64,000 nucleotides of DNA. Origin: Deinococcus budaensis (GTDB lineage: Bacteria > Deinococcota > Deinococci > Deinococcales > Deinococcaceae). The notes under the pieces are model-generated. The model ran no database searches. It saw only the letters and a list, made by a program, of their open reading frames with translations, and had not been told where the DNA came from. Made by a program: the position numbers and the translations under genes. Shown here one piece after another: positions 42,356 through 59,073 of this stretch. Each line of letters opens with the position of its first letter. The stretch's first letter is position 1. Location of the stretch: NCBI RefSeq assembly GCF_014201885.1, contig NZ_JACHFN010000017.1:1-64000 (forward strand), read 5' to 3'.

Positions 42356-42556
42356 GGGCGCGCCTCGCTTTTTTGGGCTGGGACTTGTGAACGGTGACAG
42401 GTCCGCCGGGACTGCCCGGACGGTGCCCGCCGGGTCCTGAAAACTGGCGGTGCGGGTGCCCCAGGGGCGGCTCACTGGGCCGTTCAGGAGCGTGACGCCC
42501 CGGCCAGCCCGTGCGGCGCACCAGGTGTCCACGTCCTCCAGCTGCAACGTGTCCAC
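42356..42556 (-). pseudogene. C-terminal remnant of a VOC/glyoxalase-like gene
   Basis: About 65 codons upstream of, and in frame with, the RibD-like gene encode VDTWCAARAGRGVTLLNGP and GTRTASFQDPAGTVRAVPADL, the end of a vicinal-oxygen-chelate domain. The N-terminal half is missing; the sequence begins at a GTG three bases after the stop of the MFS gene. Either a fusion protein or a remnant read through without a stop; the lost half favours a remnant. Confidence 0.65.
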
Positions 42557-42558
42557 GC

Positions 42559-44010
42559 TCAGTCGCCCGGCTGCGGCGCGGTGTCGGCTGGGGCCGCGTG
42601 TGGGGCGGGGGCGCCGCCGCGCAGGAAGAGGGCGAGGCCCACGGCGACGGCGGCCAGCGCCGCCGAGACCGTGAAGGCGAGGTGCAGGCCGCCGATTTGG
42701 GCGGCCTCGGCCCCTTGACCCTGCGCCGCGAGCGTCGCCGCGCGGCCGGTCATCAGGGTGACGAGCAACGCGGTGCCGGCCGCGCCCGCGACCTGTTGCA
42801 GGGTGCTCAGCAGGGCGCTGCCGTGCGAGTAGAGGTGCGGCGGCAGCGGCGACAAGCTGCTGGTAAAGACCGGCGTGAACAGCAGCGCCAGCCCGGCACT
42901 GAGGGCGAGGTGCAGCGCCAGCAGCGCCGCAATCGGCGTGTCGGCCCCGATGCGCCCCAGCCCGAAGAGGACGCCCGCCATCAGCAGCGTGCCCGGCACC
43001 ACCAGCGGTCGCGGACCGATGCGGTCATACGCCCGCCCGACACCCGGGGCCAGCAGGCCCATCAGCAGCCCGCCGGGCAGCAGCAGGAGGCCAGTCTGGA
43101 GGGTGCTCAGGCCGCGCAGGTTCTGGAGGTAGAGGGGCAGCAGGAGCAGCCCGCCGAAGAGGGCCGCCATTGCAATGCACATCAGCCCCACGCCCAGCGA
43201 GAACTGCGGAAAGCGGAAGGCGCGCAGATCCAGCAGCGGCGCTCCCGTGCGGGCCAGCCCCATCTGCCGCGTCAGGAAGGCGGCGAGGGCCAGCGTGCCC
43301 ACCAGCAGCGGCCCCCACACGGCCGGGTCGCCCAGCCCCTCCCCGAGGCGGCTCAGCGCGTACACCAGCCCGCCGAACCCCAGCGCCGAGAGCGGCACCG
43401 ACAGCACGTCCAGCGCCGGGCGCCCCGGCGTGCCCACGTCCTTCAGGGTCCGCGCCCCGTAGGCCAGCGCCGCCAGGGCCACCGGCAGCACGCCCACGAA
43501 CAGCAGCCGCCACAAAAAGACCTGGAGAATCAGCCCCGACAGGGCGGGCCCGACCGCTGGCGCGACCGAGATCACGGTGCTCAGGCCACCCATCACGGCG
43601 CCGCGCCGCGCCGGGGGCACCAGGGTCAGCACTGTGGTCATCAACAGCGGCAGCATGATCGCCGTGCCCGAGGCCTGCACCACCCGCCCCAGCAGCAGCA
43701 CGGCGAAGCCAGGCGCCGCCGCCGCCACCGCCGTGCCCGCGCAGAAGAGCGTCATGGCGGCAAAAAAGACTGTGCGGGTGCTCAGGCGCTGCAAGAGAAA
43801 GCCCGTGACCGGAATGACCGTCGCCATCGTGAGCATGAAGGCCGTCGAGAGCCACTGCGCCGTGCCCGCCGAGACCCGCAAGTCGGCCATCAGACGCGGC
43901 AGGGCCACGTTCAGGACCGTCTCGTTGAGGATCACCACGAAGGTGGCGACGAGCAGGATCAGGAGGACGCGGCGGTCACCCGGGGCGAGGTCGGGGGCGT
44001 CAGGGGTCAT
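42559..44010 (-). CDS. MFS drug exporter, DHA2 (14-TM) type
   Basis: The 483-residue membrane protein has about 14 hydrophobic helices and DHA2-type motifs: LNETVLNVALPRLMADLRVS in helix 1, QWLSTAFMLTMATVIPVTGFL, the motif-A region LLQRLSTRTVFF, and the helix-5 motif VISVAPAVGPALSGLIL typical of H+ antiporters. It should expel drugs or toxic metabolites. AAGGAG is placed six bases before the ATG, so the start is firm. Upstream lies a gene-poor region with no TetR-type regulator, though an inverted repeat at 44620-44635 may be an operator left from one. Confidence 0.92.
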   Translation of the reverse strand: MTPDAPDLAPGDRRVLLILLVATFVVILNETVLNVALPRLMADLRVSAGTAQWLSTAFMLTMATVIPVTGFLLQRLSTRTVFFAAMTLFCAGTAVAAAAPGFAVLLLGRVVQASGTAIMLPLLMTTVLTLVPPARRGAVMGGLSTVISVAPAVGPALSGLILQVFLWRLLFVGVLPVALAALAYGARTLKDVGTPGRPALDVLSVPLSALGFGGLVYALSRLGEGLGDPAVWGPLLVGTLALAAFLTRQMGLARTGAPLLDLRAFRFPQFSLGVGLMCIAMAALFGGLLLLPLYLQNLRGLSTLQTGLLLLPGGLLMGLLAPGVGRAYDRIGPRPLVVPGTLLMAGVLFGLGRIGADTPIAALLALHLALSAGLALLFTPVFTSSLSPLPPHLYSHGSALLSTLQQVAGAAGTALLVTLMTGRAATLAAQGQGAEAAQIGGLHLAFTVSAALAAVAVGLALFLRGGAPAPHAAPADTAPQPGD

Positions 44011-45454
44011 GGAACACTCCTTGAGCGGGGCGAACCGGGGCTGATCCGGTCCGGCGGGCGGGGCGGCACGTTGGCCCGGAGCGGGCTGACTTCAGGGCGT
44101 GAGCGCTGGCCCCCCCCATAGACCAGCCCCCTCACCCCCGACCCCATGTCGCTTGAGGCGGCGAGCTTGAGCGGCACCCTGGCCCCGTCAGGGAAAACAG
44201 GTGCTTGCCGCATTCCAGGACCCGCGTGGAGACGATCAGGCGCAGCTGATCGCCCAGGCCGCGGCGCAGATGCGTCTGGACGGGGGCGCCACTGCCGTGC
44301 CGGGGGAGGTTGATGACGGTGCCGCCCTTGGTGAGCCGGTCGACATGCCGCTGTCCTGGCTCCTGGCCTCTGACATGGGCGGAGGCCAGGAGCATCAGGT
44401 CACCGCTCGTCAGGCGGGCGTGCAAGGGGCGCCCCTGCGTGCGCGGCAGGGGGCGCCTCGCCAACGGTTCTCATGTTCAGACCGCCGGCGGGCGGGCCCC
44501 GGCAGGAGATCGTCGCTTCCCTGTACTGGCCGCCGAATCCCAGATCCGCCTGAAGCTGTGCCATACAACCTCCCCGGAGGGCCTGCCACTGGCGTCGTCT
44601 CGCCTGGAGCGAAATCGGTTAAACAATTTAGTTTACAGCGTAACGGGGTGCTTTGCAACTTCCATCGCAGTTGAGATGTTGGGCAAACGGCCTGGCGCGG
44701 CGCCCACACAAGCCCCAGGCCACCCTCACCTGCTCGACATCGTCTGCCAGCCCCCCGCCGCCAACCGCCCGTAGGGGCGCGCAAATCCCATCTGTGCAGA
44801 GCTGCGAAGTCCGCCCCCGTCCGGGCGGCGTAGGACGGCTTGGACGCCTCCCAGACGGGGGAAGCGGCAGTTCCAGCCGGGTGCCGCCCACGTCGCCCTT
44901 GGCCTGTCGAGCGTGTGGGTGCGGGCCAGGCGGCTGGGCCGCCAGGGTGAAACTGTAAGCCCCATCTTCACGCACGAATCAGGAAGTGGACATCCCGTGG
45001 ACGCCATTCGGCAAGCCGACGGGCCGATCGTCCCCGGCCCGCAAGGCGGCGGTGCGGGCGCTGATTCCCAGTTTCACAGGAAAAGGCCCTGAATGCCCTG
45101 CAAGAACTCGTCGCGCTGCCCGACGGGCACCTCTGGCCGACGCGGCACTTTGAGGGACGACCTCAAATCACCGAAGTCTCATGCTCTCTCGCCACCATTC
45201 GCCCCATGCTTCGCCGTCTTGATCCCTGCTGACACCCTTCTCAAACACGCGCTGAGAGGTTCCAACCTGACCAGGACCAGTTTTGGGGGGCGGCTCAGGG
45301 ACGCTGAGTTTTAGAGATCGGCCCGTGTCGCCATTGGGGCACCCCCAAGGTCAGCGAGTCCGGGTTCCCCTCTCGCGGGAATGCAGTACCGCAGCAGCGT
45401 GACCAGCACCAACCCGGGGGTACGGGAGAGATCGGCGGGCGGCGCTCCGGCAGA
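44011..45454. other. Gene-poor region with no recognisable product
   Basis: About 1.4 kb between the MFS exporter and the terminator of the surface operon. Frames of 60-157 codons exist on both strands but are mutually overlapping, lack ribosome sites and match no family I recognise. Short coding-like patches such as LNALQELVALPDGHLWPTR near 45090-45150 (plus strand) have no intact frame around them. The region may be scarred by deletions; no transposase motif was seen. Confidence 0.5.
44620..44635. repeat. AT-rich inverted repeat, possible operator
   Basis: TAAAC and GTTTA flank AATTTA (44620-44635), in a G+C-rich setting. The pattern resembles operators of TetR-type repressors. It lies about 600 bp upstream of the MFS gene start and no regulator gene is nearby. 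Confidence 0.35.
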
Positions 45455-45494
45455 AAGACGAAAAGAGGACAGGCCGCCGTCACGGGGCCTGTCC
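45455..45494 (-). terminator. Intrinsic terminator of the surface operon
   Basis: On the minus strand GGACAGGCC (45494-45486) pairs perfectly with GGCCTGTCC (45475-45467) around a ten-base loop, followed by TCTTTTCGTCTTT. It begins 15 bases after the stop of the last surface gene. Confidence 0.85.
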
Positions 45495-45508
45495 GCTGTG
45501 GTGGGTCG

Positions 45509-48500
45509 TCAGCGGATGCTGGCGCGGAAGCAGAGGGTGTGCTGGGTGCCGGGAGCGAGGGTCAGCGCACTCGTCTGAAGCAGACGGGTCGAGCGTCCCG
45601 CCGCGTCGGTGGTGGCCGTGTCGGAGACTGTCACGCCAGCGACGGCGGCCCCCGGGTTGTCCATGCGGCCCTGACGGAAGGTCGCGCTGTTCGGCACGAG
45701 ATCGGTGTTGGCCGGCACCACGTCGCTCACCCGGTAATTGGCAAGGGTGGTGCTGCCCAGATTGGCCACGTCGATGCAGTACTCCAGCACGTCACCCGGA
45801 AGGCCATTGACGGTGCTTGTCCAGGCCGGGGTCAGGGTTCCCTGGGGACCGAGGTTGCGCACCTGCTTGAAGAGGCGGGTGTAGAGGGTGCCCACCGGGA
45901 CCGACCCGGAAGCGGTGGGGGCATTGCCCGCCTGCACGCTGGCCGTGTTCACGATGGTGGTCTGGGCCTGACCTGCCGCCGCCTCCAGGCTGCTCGCCGT
46001 GGGCACGTCGACAAAGACCACCACCGAACGGCTGGCATTCGGGGCCAAATCGCCCAGCGTCCAGGTCAGGGTCTGGCCGTTGCGGGTGGTGGGCGGCGTA
46101 TTGCCCGTTTCCCCGGCGGCGTACGGCAGGCTGGTGGGCAGGGTATCGGTCAGTTGTACGCCTGTGGCCGTCAGCCCGCTGGTGTTCGTCACCGTGATGG
46201 TGTAGCGCAGCTTGGTCGCGCCGGAGGCGAGCGGATAGCGAATCAGCGCCTGATCGGCCACCTTGCTCACGCTGAGGGCCGCCCCGGGGGTGAGGCTGGA
46301 GGCGACGGTGCCAGAGGTCGCCGTGAGGCTGCCGGTGAACAGCGAAGCCGTGGCCGTCGCCTGGTTGTTCACCGTCTGGGCCGTGGTGACCGCAGGGCCG
46401 AGCCTCGCGTTGACCGTAAAGCCCACGTTGAAGCTGCCGCCCACATCCACCCGCCCGTCGGTATTTGCCAGCAGCAGGTTAGGATTCGCCGCCGTGCCCG
46501 TGAAGGCCGGGTTGAGGTCGGTCCCGTCCAGGTTAACGGTATTCGTCGCCCCGGAGACGGTCGGCGTGCCGCGCAGGGCCGCCGCCGCGACGCTCGCGTT
46601 CGCCCGGATCTGGTCAAGCGCGGCGTCGGTGAGCTGGGGCCGTTGCCGCGCCCAGGGGTCGGCCCCGGTCGGCGTGGGGATGGAGGGCGAGAAGGTCGCG
46701 TCCCGGACCGTGGCGTCGGGGTGGTAGCCGACATTGAGGGAAGTGTTGCGGTAGGTCAGGGTGTAGGGAATGTCGTAGGAGTAGTCCGGCTGCCGCACCG
46801 GGGTTCCCGCCGCCTTGTCCACCGCTACGCTGGGCGGGCAGAAGTCGATGTTGCCGAGAGCGATCCCCTGGCCCCCTCCGCCCTTGAGGGACCCAGTGGT
46901 GATGGTGAGGCTGGTGAGCGGCCCTTTGAAGGAGGCGACGCCCTGGCCCTGGCGGTTGACCGCCGTGCCACCCCCCTGGGGCGTCACCTGGGCGCCGTAA
47001 GCCGCGTCCACACCCATCAGCGTGTTGTAGGTGGGAGAGGCACTCGCGGCCTTCATCTGCGAGTTGCCCAGGCCCGGTACCGTGACGGTCATGGCCGCGC
47101 CCGCTCCGCTGGGAGTGCCTGTATAGGCCTGCACGGCCAGCGCGTGCCCACCACCGACGAGCACATCGGGGTTGAAGGTCTGCCCACCGTAGCTGGCCTG
47201 CACCCCGGCCCAGTCGCCGCTCCCGGCCACGCCGCCCACCGCGTCGAGGTCCGTCAGACCGAGCCGCACGTTGATCACGGGCGTGGGAAAGGTGATCACG
47301 ATGGTATTGGTCGAGGTGTTTCCACCCGCCCGCGTCAGGAAGGATTGGCCGATGTTGGGCTGAATGCTCTCGCTGACCGCCCGCACCTCGTACCAGGAGC
47401 CGTAATTGGCGAAGGAGCTGGAGTAGCCCATGATGCCGTTGCCTGTGCCGGAGGCCGAGGTCAGACCCACGGTGATGCTCCGGTTCCCCCTGGAATTGAA
47501 AGTCCGGGTGACATTGCCCAGGGAGGTCTGGTTGCTCCCGCTGCTCACGCCCGAGGTGGACCAGTCGATCACGTCGCAGGTCGCGGGGTAGCTGGCGGGG
47601 TTGGAGACGGGCTGCTGGGGGACGGCCGTCACGCTGTTGCTGTCTTGACCCGTGTTGTCACTCAAATTTACATCGGTCAAGCTGCTGGGCAGGGTTGCTG
47701 TCGCCGTATTGGTCACGCTCGCCCCGGCGGCGGCCGTAACGGTCGCGGTGACCTGAAGCTCGTAAAAGGCACCCCTCGTTAGGGTCGGAAGTGCAACTCC
47801 AGGTGTGCCCTGAAGCTGGGCGATGGTTGGTGCCGCAGTGCAGGTATTGCCGGGCGCTGTGGCCGCCGGGGTACAAGTCACGCCCGTCACTGTGAGGCCC
47901 GTCACGGCGGGGTCGCGCAGCGTTGCCTCGGTCACGCTGGGCGTGCCACTGTTGGTTACGCGCACGGTATAGGTCGTGGCCGCTCCAGTGATTACGCTGG
48001 TCTGACCGTCGCTCTTGGAGACGGTCAGGTCAGACTGACCCACCATGGTGACCGGGGTGGGCGTAGAAGTTTGGGTGGCGACCAGATCGACCGGCGGCAA
48101 CGGCGTACCTCCGGGGAAGGTATAGCCCGCGTTCGGGCCAGTGCTGGTGCTGCTGGCATACACCACGTTATTGACGGGTGAACCGGAGGCAGGCACGCTC
48201 GCCGCATTCGGATACGTGACCTGCACGGTGAAGGTGACGCTGACGCTGTCCCCCACCGCGAGTGTGTTGGTGCCGCTCAGCAGCCGTGTATCTGTGGTGC
48301 CGTTGAAGTTGGGATTCACTGTGGCGGTGCCACTGCTGATGGCCGGAGCAGACGTGATGCTCAGGGTGGGACTCCCGGCGCTGAAGGTCCGGCTCAGGTC
48401 CTCGGTCACCTGCACGTTGCGGTCGGGGATGGGGCCGGTGTTCTGCACTGTGACGGTGTAGGGCACCCGAAAGACCGTGCTGCTGAGCGCCTGCACGCTA

Positions 48501-49380
48501 CCTGCGCTCTTGGCGACCGTGATTCTCTCGTCGGGAAAAACGCAGGATGCGCCGTCGGACTGGGCTGCTGGGCTGGCTGACGTGATGCGGGTAAAGGCCC
48601 CGGTGTTGAGGTTGATGACGCCGAAGACACCGCCATTCTGGTAGGCGTAGAGCGTGCCAGCAATATCGAAGAAGGCGGTGCCGATGGCGTTGGTGGTCGA
48701 AACGGCTGGCCCTGCCCCACGCGTAGTGACGCTGCCGCTCACGGGATTGATCTCGTAGACCACACCGGCCACAGACGCGCCGTCCGAGATCGGAATGTCG
48801 GCGGTGTGAACTCCGTAGATCAGGTTGGTGACGGGATCGAACGCTATGTCTGCCGTAGGAACGGCGCTGCTGAGGGTGACAGTTCCCAGCGCTCCGATAC
48901 TGCCCCCGGCGCTGGTGGGCAACTGCACGGTGTACAGGGCCGTGCTGCTCGTTAGTTTTTTGATGTACATCTTGCCGTTGCGGTCGATGGTGCCTGCGGC
49001 GATCTGGTCCCCCGTAGGAATCTGGGTCAGGTTGGCAACCTCGGTCGCGCCCGTCGTGCCAAGCCGGTAAAGCCGGTAGGGCGTCCCCGTGGTAAACGCA
49101 GTGACGTTGACCGCATAAAAGTAGCCGTCGGCCTTGTTGAACGCCAGGGCATTGAGCGGAACACTGGAAACAGCCGCCCACTGCGCCGTGCCGCCTCCCG
49201 TCAAGTTCCGGCGGTCCAGCAGAAACAGGTTGGAGCCGGTGCTTCCTGTGGGCTGCCGAATTTGATAGAGGCGTGCGTCACAGGTGTAGGTACTGCCCTG
49301 TGCCTGGGCAGCATTGGTAGACAGCAGCATCAGCAGCGCCGCCAGACAGCCCAGCTTCCGCCAGAGAAATCGACCCATCT

Positions 49381-49384
<4 letters not shown>
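45509..49384 (-). CDS. Secreted DUF11-repeat surface protein
   Basis: This 1291-residue exported protein has a signal peptide (about 1-28: [16 protein letters not shown]). A beta-propeller-like region (about 30-290) follows, with repeated Tyr/Gly/Asn strands ([30 protein letters not shown]). Then come DUF11-type conserved repeats with [40 protein letters not shown] and [21 protein letters not shown]. Proteins of this kind build or coat the envelope. Start is GTG with GGGAGG six bases upstream, overlapping the upstream stop as GTGA; an ATG two codons later is possible. Last gene of the five-gene operon. Confidence 0.82.
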
Positions 49385-52578
<3,194 letters not shown>

Positions 52579-52580
52579 GG

Positions 52581-55355
52581 TCAGTTCCTCCAGCGGACGG
52601 CGGGGTCGGTCAGGGCCGCGCCCGGCTCGCCCGTGAATGCGAAGTCATAGGTCAGGAGCGTCTCTCCGGCCTTCAGGGTGCCCGACAGAGTATTGCGGCC
52701 GTCTTTCAGCACGGCGCCCAGGGGCAGCGCGTCTTGCAGCTCGAAGTCCGCGAGGTCGGAGGCCGACACCAGCCGCAGGGTGACCCGGTACACCCCGTCC
52801 ACGAGGTGCAGGCTCTTCTCGACCCGCAGTCCGCCGACGGTCAGGGTCGTGCGGCGCATGGCCGCAATCTCGCCGCCGAGGGGCGCGAGCGGGAAGTCCA
52901 CCCCGGTCAGGCCCCGGACGTGCACGGCGCGGGTGCCGGGCAGGCCGCCGTCTCCCGGCACGGTCAGCGGGAGGTAGGGGACCGAGCCCGGATCGAGGCG
53001 CAGCGCGTGCGTTCCCAGCGGCACACCCGCGAAGTGGTAGCGCCCCGCCGCGTCCGTCAGCACGAGGCGGCCCCCCGCGAGCAGCACCCGCGCCCGCTCG
53101 ACCGGGGAGTCGAGACCCTTGTCGAAGACGCCGTTGCGGTTGCGGTCCACGAAGACCGTGCCCAGCAGGTCGGCCAGCGGCGCGAAGGCCCCCAGGTTCA
53201 GGCGGGTCACGGCAGTCGCCACGTTGCTGGCGATGGCGCGGGCGTTGCCGCCAGCCCCGTTGCCCATGACCTCCACCCGGTTGACCAGGTCGCCCGTGGC
53301 GTCCGCCGTCACGCGGGTCTGGTAGGTGACCTTGACCGTGCCGCCCGCCGGAATCATGCCGATCTTCCAGCGCAGCACGCCGCTGGTGTTGGTGGGGTCG
53401 GTCAGGCCCTCGCCGCCCAGCGTGCTCGTGCCCGCGAGGTACTCCAGCCCACGGGCCGGGGTGTCGGTGACCACGGCGTCCTCGATGGCGGTGGTTGCCG
53501 AGAGGTTCTGGATGGTCAGGGTGTAGGTCAGGCGGTCGCCGGGGGCGGCCTGGGTGCTGCTGACCGCCTTGCTGATCCGCAGCGCCGCGCTCCAGACCGG
53601 GCTGCGGACCTCGTTGCTGGGCAGCGGCGTGGGCAGTTCGGTCGAGACCATGTTGAAAATGTTCTTCAGCGCCTCGCCGTCCACCGCCCGCGTGCCCACC
53701 CGCGCCCGCACGGTAAAGCTGCGCGTCTCGCCGGGAGCGAGGGTGCCGACCGACCAGCTCACGGTCTGCGCTCCGGCCTCGCCCGTCACGGTGCCGCCCG
53801 ACGACGCTTCCACGAAGTCCACGTGCCCCGGCAGGGGGTCATTCACGGTCACCCCGGTCAGGGGGCGGGCGTAAGGGTTGCGGACGCGCAGGGTGTAGGT
53901 CAGCTCCTCGCCCTGGGCCACCGTCCGCTCGGGGCCGGGCGAGACGGTCTTGAGCAGCTCGGGCAGCCCGGCCTCGACCGCCTGCACCACGTCGCGGGTG
54001 GTGTTGCTGGTGCCGCGCGTTCCGGCGGCGGTGAGCAGGGCTTCCAGACCTCCGGCCTGAGCCGCGTCGTAGCACACCCGCACCAGGGCCGTGCTGCCGG
54101 GGTCCAGCGGGAGGGGCTGCGCGAGGGGTGCGCCGTCCGCTCCGGTCAGGCGCGCGGTCGCGGCCCCCTGCGGGTAGGTCACGGTGACCGTGAACAGGTC
54201 GCGCACGTCCCCGGTGTTTTTCAGGGTGTGGTCGAAGCACACGGCCTGCCCGACCACGGCGAAGGGCCGGGTCTGGAGGTCGGTGGGGGTGTTCTCGGGC
54301 GCCTCAGGCTGGCCCACCGGGCCGATGGCGACGCCGGGCTGGTAGCGCACGTCGGCGCTGGCCGTGCCCTGGACCTGCTGGCGGCCCGTGGCGGCGGTGG
54401 CGACGTTCAGGAAAGTCCGGTTCTCGGCCTCGCCGGTCGCCCGCATCCGGAAGGTCAGGCTGAGGTCCGCTCCCGCCGCCAGGCTCGCGGCCCGCACCCG
54501 CACGCCGCGCACCTGCGCGGGTTCCGCCGCCCCCCAGGTCAAGCCGTCGGCGGTGTATTCGAGGGTCCCGGCGCTCGCCCGCGCGCTGCCGGGCATAAAG
54601 ACCAAACCCCGCGCGATCTGCTCGGCCAGCGGATCGGTCAGCGTGACCTCGCGGCTCTCCCCGCCTCCCGCGTTGCGGGTGGTCACCGTTACGGTCGTCT
54701 CGCTGCCGGGGCGCAGCAGCGCGGGCGTGAAGCTCTTGTGCACCGCCAGCACGGGCGGCGGCCCGACCCGCACGCGGCTCACGTTGTCGTCGTCCTGCTG
54801 TCCAACCCCGCAGCTCGCCACCAGATTGACAAAGGCGTCGCCCCCGGCGCTCTGGGCGGTCTCCACGACGAGCAGGACCCGGGCGGCGGCCCCGGCCTCC
54901 AGGGTCAGGGACCCGACTTCGCCCTCGCCCGTGTCGGCCACCCCGTTGCCGTTGGCGTCGAGGACCAACCGGGTCGCGGGGGCGTGGGCGCTTCCGGCTT
55001 CCGTGCGGGCGGTGAGCGGGAGGGTGAAGCGGTCGTTGCCGCTGTTGACGACCGTGTACTGGAAGGTCGTGCCCTCGCCGGGCAGCAGCTCGGCGGTCTG
55101 TCCGGGAATCTGAACGGTCCCGCCCGGCGTCACGCTGACCGCGCACACCGCCTGCACCACTGTGCGGACGAGGTTGGACTGGGCGCTGGCCTCACCGCCG
55201 GGCGTGACCGGATTGAAGGTGGCGGTCGCCTGGTTGGTGATCTCGGTTCCGGCAGGGATCGGCCCGGCCGCGTTCGTGCTCTGGGCCTGTGCCCCCGCTG
55301 CGAACGCCCCCACCAGCAGACCGGGGAGCAGCAGAGCAAGAGAGGTGTGTTTCAA
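52581..55355 (-). CDS. Secreted DUF11/SdrD-B-type surface protein
   Basis: This 924-residue exported protein has a signal peptide ([20 protein letters not shown]). An N-terminal module opens with [19 protein letters not shown], shared with the neighbouring 762-residue protein. Several DUF11 repeats follow ([40 protein letters not shown]), then an SdrD-B-like domain at about 735-830 with [20 protein letters not shown] and [20 protein letters not shown], a fold that usually binds calcium. The start codon is TTG (no ATG or GTG is available there), ten bases after GAGGAG. It is the third gene of the operon and is separated from the second by a hairpin, so expression may be set separately. Confidence 0.82.
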   Translation of the reverse strand: MKHTSLALLLPGLLVGAFAAGAQAQSTNAAGPIPAGTEITNQATATFNPVTPGGEASAQSNLVRTVVQAVCAVSVTPGGTVQIPGQTAELLPGEGTTFQYTVVNSGNDRFTLPLTARTEAGSAHAPATRLVLDANGNGVADTGEGEVGSLTLEAGAAARVLLVVETAQSAGGDAFVNLVASCGVGQQDDDNVSRVRVGPPPVLAVHKSFTPALLRPGSETTVTVTTRNAGGGESREVTLTDPLAEQIARGLVFMPGSARASAGTLEYTADGLTWGAAEPAQVRGVRVRAASLAAGADLSLTFRMRATGEAENRTFLNVATAATGRQQVQGTASADVRYQPGVAIGPVGQPEAPENTPTDLQTRPFAVVGQAVCFDHTLKNTGDVRDLFTVTVTYPQGAATARLTGADGAPLAQPLPLDPGSTALVRVCYDAAQAGGLEALLTAAGTRGTSNTTRDVVQAVEAGLPELLKTVSPGPERTVAQGEELTYTLRVRNPYARPLTGVTVNDPLPGHVDFVEASSGGTVTGEAGAQTVSWSVGTLAPGETRSFTVRARVGTRAVDGEALKNIFNMVSTELPTPLPSNEVRSPVWSAALRISKAVSSTQAAPGDRLTYTLTIQNLSATTAIEDAVVTDTPARGLEYLAGTSTLGGEGLTDPTNTSGVLRWKIGMIPAGGTVKVTYQTRVTADATGDLVNRVEVMGNGAGGNARAIASNVATAVTRLNLGAFAPLADLLGTVFVDRNRNGVFDKGLDSPVERARVLLAGGRLVLTDAAGRYHFAGVPLGTHALRLDPGSVPYLPLTVPGDGGLPGTRAVHVRGLTGVDFPLAPLGGEIAAMRRTTLTVGGLRVEKSLHLVDGVYRVTLRLVSASDLADFELQDALPLGAVLKDGRNTLSGTLKAGETLLTYDFAFTGEPGAALTDPAVRWRN

Positions 55356-55452
55356 GGCGGGTCAACTCCTCGGGGAAGCGCGGTAAAGAAGGGGCCTGGT
55401 AGAAGGGGCTTGGTGCGCGGGTGGGGCAAAAAGGAAGTCTCTTGTTAGAAGG

Positions 55453-55483
55453 GGCGCACCCCGCAGGGAAGCGGAGGTGCGCC
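55453..55483 (-). terminator. Hairpin between the second and third surface genes
   Basis: On the minus strand GGCGCACC (55483-55476) pairs with GGTGCGCC (55460-55453) around a 15-base loop, followed by CCTTCTAACAAG. The T-tract is weak, so it may attenuate rather than end transcription. Confidence 0.55.
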
Positions 55484-55494
55484 GGGGAGGGACC

Positions 55495-57783
<2,289 letters not shown>

Positions 57784-57841
57784 GTCTTCTCCTTTGGTTG
57801 CTGGGGCCTCAGGCCCGGAGCGGCTCGGGGGGAGGGCGTGG

Positions 57842-58339
57842 TTACTTCACCTGCACGCGGAAGCCGAGGGTCTTCTCGGTTCCGGCGGGCAGGGCGCCGA
57901 TCGTCCAGCGGACGGCCTGGTATTCGTTGGGGTTGACCTCGACCTCTCTGGTCACGGCCTTGCCGTTCTCGGTGACCGTGATCTGCCTTTTGAGGGGCGC
58001 CGGGGCGAAGGTCTTGCCCGCGTCGATGGAGTATTCGGTCCGCACGCCCGCCGGGGCCGCGCCGTCGGGAGCGACGTAGACCATCCCCCTGGGGACCGGC
58101 AGCCGCACGGCGACGTTGGCCAGCGTGCGGGTGCTGACGTTGCGGGCGGTCACGGTCTGCGCGAGCTGGTCGCCAGGGCGAACGCGGGTGTAGCCCGGCG
58201 TGCGCTTCTCGGCCGCCTTGCCGTCCACGGTGACCGTTTGCACCAGTGCCTGCGAGAGGTTCAGGACCAGCGGCGAGGCGCTCTGGGCCAGCGCCATCCC
58301 GGGGAGAACGAGCAACAACATGGATCCGAAAGCTTTCAT
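57842..58339 (-). CDS. Secreted DUF11-like small surface protein
   Basis: This 165-residue exported protein has a signal peptide ([19 protein letters not shown]) and one beta-sandwich domain with [20 protein letters not shown] and [19 protein letters not shown], as in DUF11 repeats. ATG at 58339 was chosen because GGGGGAA lies seven bases upstream; an in-frame ATG seven codons earlier has no ribosome site. It is the first gene of the five-gene operon and is followed by its 762-residue partner after 58 bp. Confidence 0.78.
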   Translation of the reverse strand: MKAFGSMLLLVLPGMALAQSASPLVLNLSQALVQTVTVDGKAAEKRTPGYTRVRPGDQLAQTVTARNVSTRTLANVAVRLPVPRGMVYVAPDGAAPAGVRTEYSIDAGKTFAPAPLKRQITVTENGKAVTREVEVNPNEYQAVRWTIGALPAGTEKTLGFRVQVK

Positions 58340-58588
58340 GGCAAAGTTCCCCCGCGGCATGGGTCAAGGAGGTGTCGTCCGCCGAGCGGCGACCCTGGGG
58401 TGGTGGGGAGGGTGCTGGGGTCCGTGCGCCTCGTCAACACGAAAGCGCCCGACACACCGCACCCCTGAAAGGGTTCACGGTTTCGTCGGTCGCACCACTG
58501 GCTCCACGTGCGGCAGGTGCCCGGATAAGCCGCACGCTTCATCGCTCCGGAACAGGGCGAAGATAGTGAAGGGTCTTGTACAAAAACC

Positions 58589-58617
58589 TTACATGTGACT
58601 CATATTACTCATATTAT
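58589..58617 (+). promoter_or_regulatory. Consensus-like promoter with tandem 9-bp repeat
   Basis: TTACAT (58589-58594) and TATTAT (58612-58617) are exactly 17 bp apart on the plus strand. Inside lies a perfect tandem repeat ACTCATATT at 58598-58606 and 58607-58615. It points toward the GGDEF remnant, with no plus-strand gene downstream, so the region may instead be an operator for the divergent surface operon, whose own promoter should lie here. Confidence 0.5.
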
Positions 58618-58749
58618 GCGACAGGCCACCCCCTCAGCGTTTGAACGTGCGTAGAGGTGGCGGCGCGCTGTGGGGCTACTCCAGATCCATCCGGGCAGGC
58701 CGCGAGGCAGCCCCAGCCGCTCCTTTCGCTGTCCACGCCCGCTGACTCC

Positions 58750-59052
58750 GCCTCAGCCCGTCGGCTGGGTTCGTGAAGAGGTGGAGCCGGTTGCGCCCAG
58801 CCCTCCTCGCCTGGACCATGGCCTGATCCGCTTGCCCCAGGCCCCCCGGAGAGCGGGCCGGGGACGCCCGTCACGCCGAGGCCCGGGGTGGCGCGGCTCC
58901 CCCCGCACCCGTTCCATCTGCTCCTGCATGGCCCGGTCGCCGCTCTCGTGGCCGTGCCCGGCGTTGATCCGCTTGTAAATGGTCCACGTCCACGGGAGCC
59001 AGCGTGAGGGGCGAGCCGCCGAACTGGCCCTGCTCGCTCCACGGCATGACAT
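58750..59052 (-). pseudogene. Frameshifted GGDEF (diguanylate cyclase) remnant
   Basis: One minus-strand frame encodes TIYKRINAGHGHESGDRAMQE (about 58920-58985), the start of a GGDEF domain, where DxFKxINDxxGHxxGD is usual. Another encodes LGQADQAMVQARRAGRNRLHL (about 58760-58825), its end. The GG[D/E]EF active-site loop between them is absent and the frames do not join, so the gene is dead by deletion and frameshift. Confidence 0.75.
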
Positions 59053-59073
59053 GGCGGCAGCCGTGAACGCCGG

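Noticed and set aside
44132..44464. 110-codon minus-strand frame and its opposite 157-codon frame at 44201-44674
   Set aside because: Mutually overlapping, no ribosome sites and no recognised family; could be coincidental in G+C-rich DNA.
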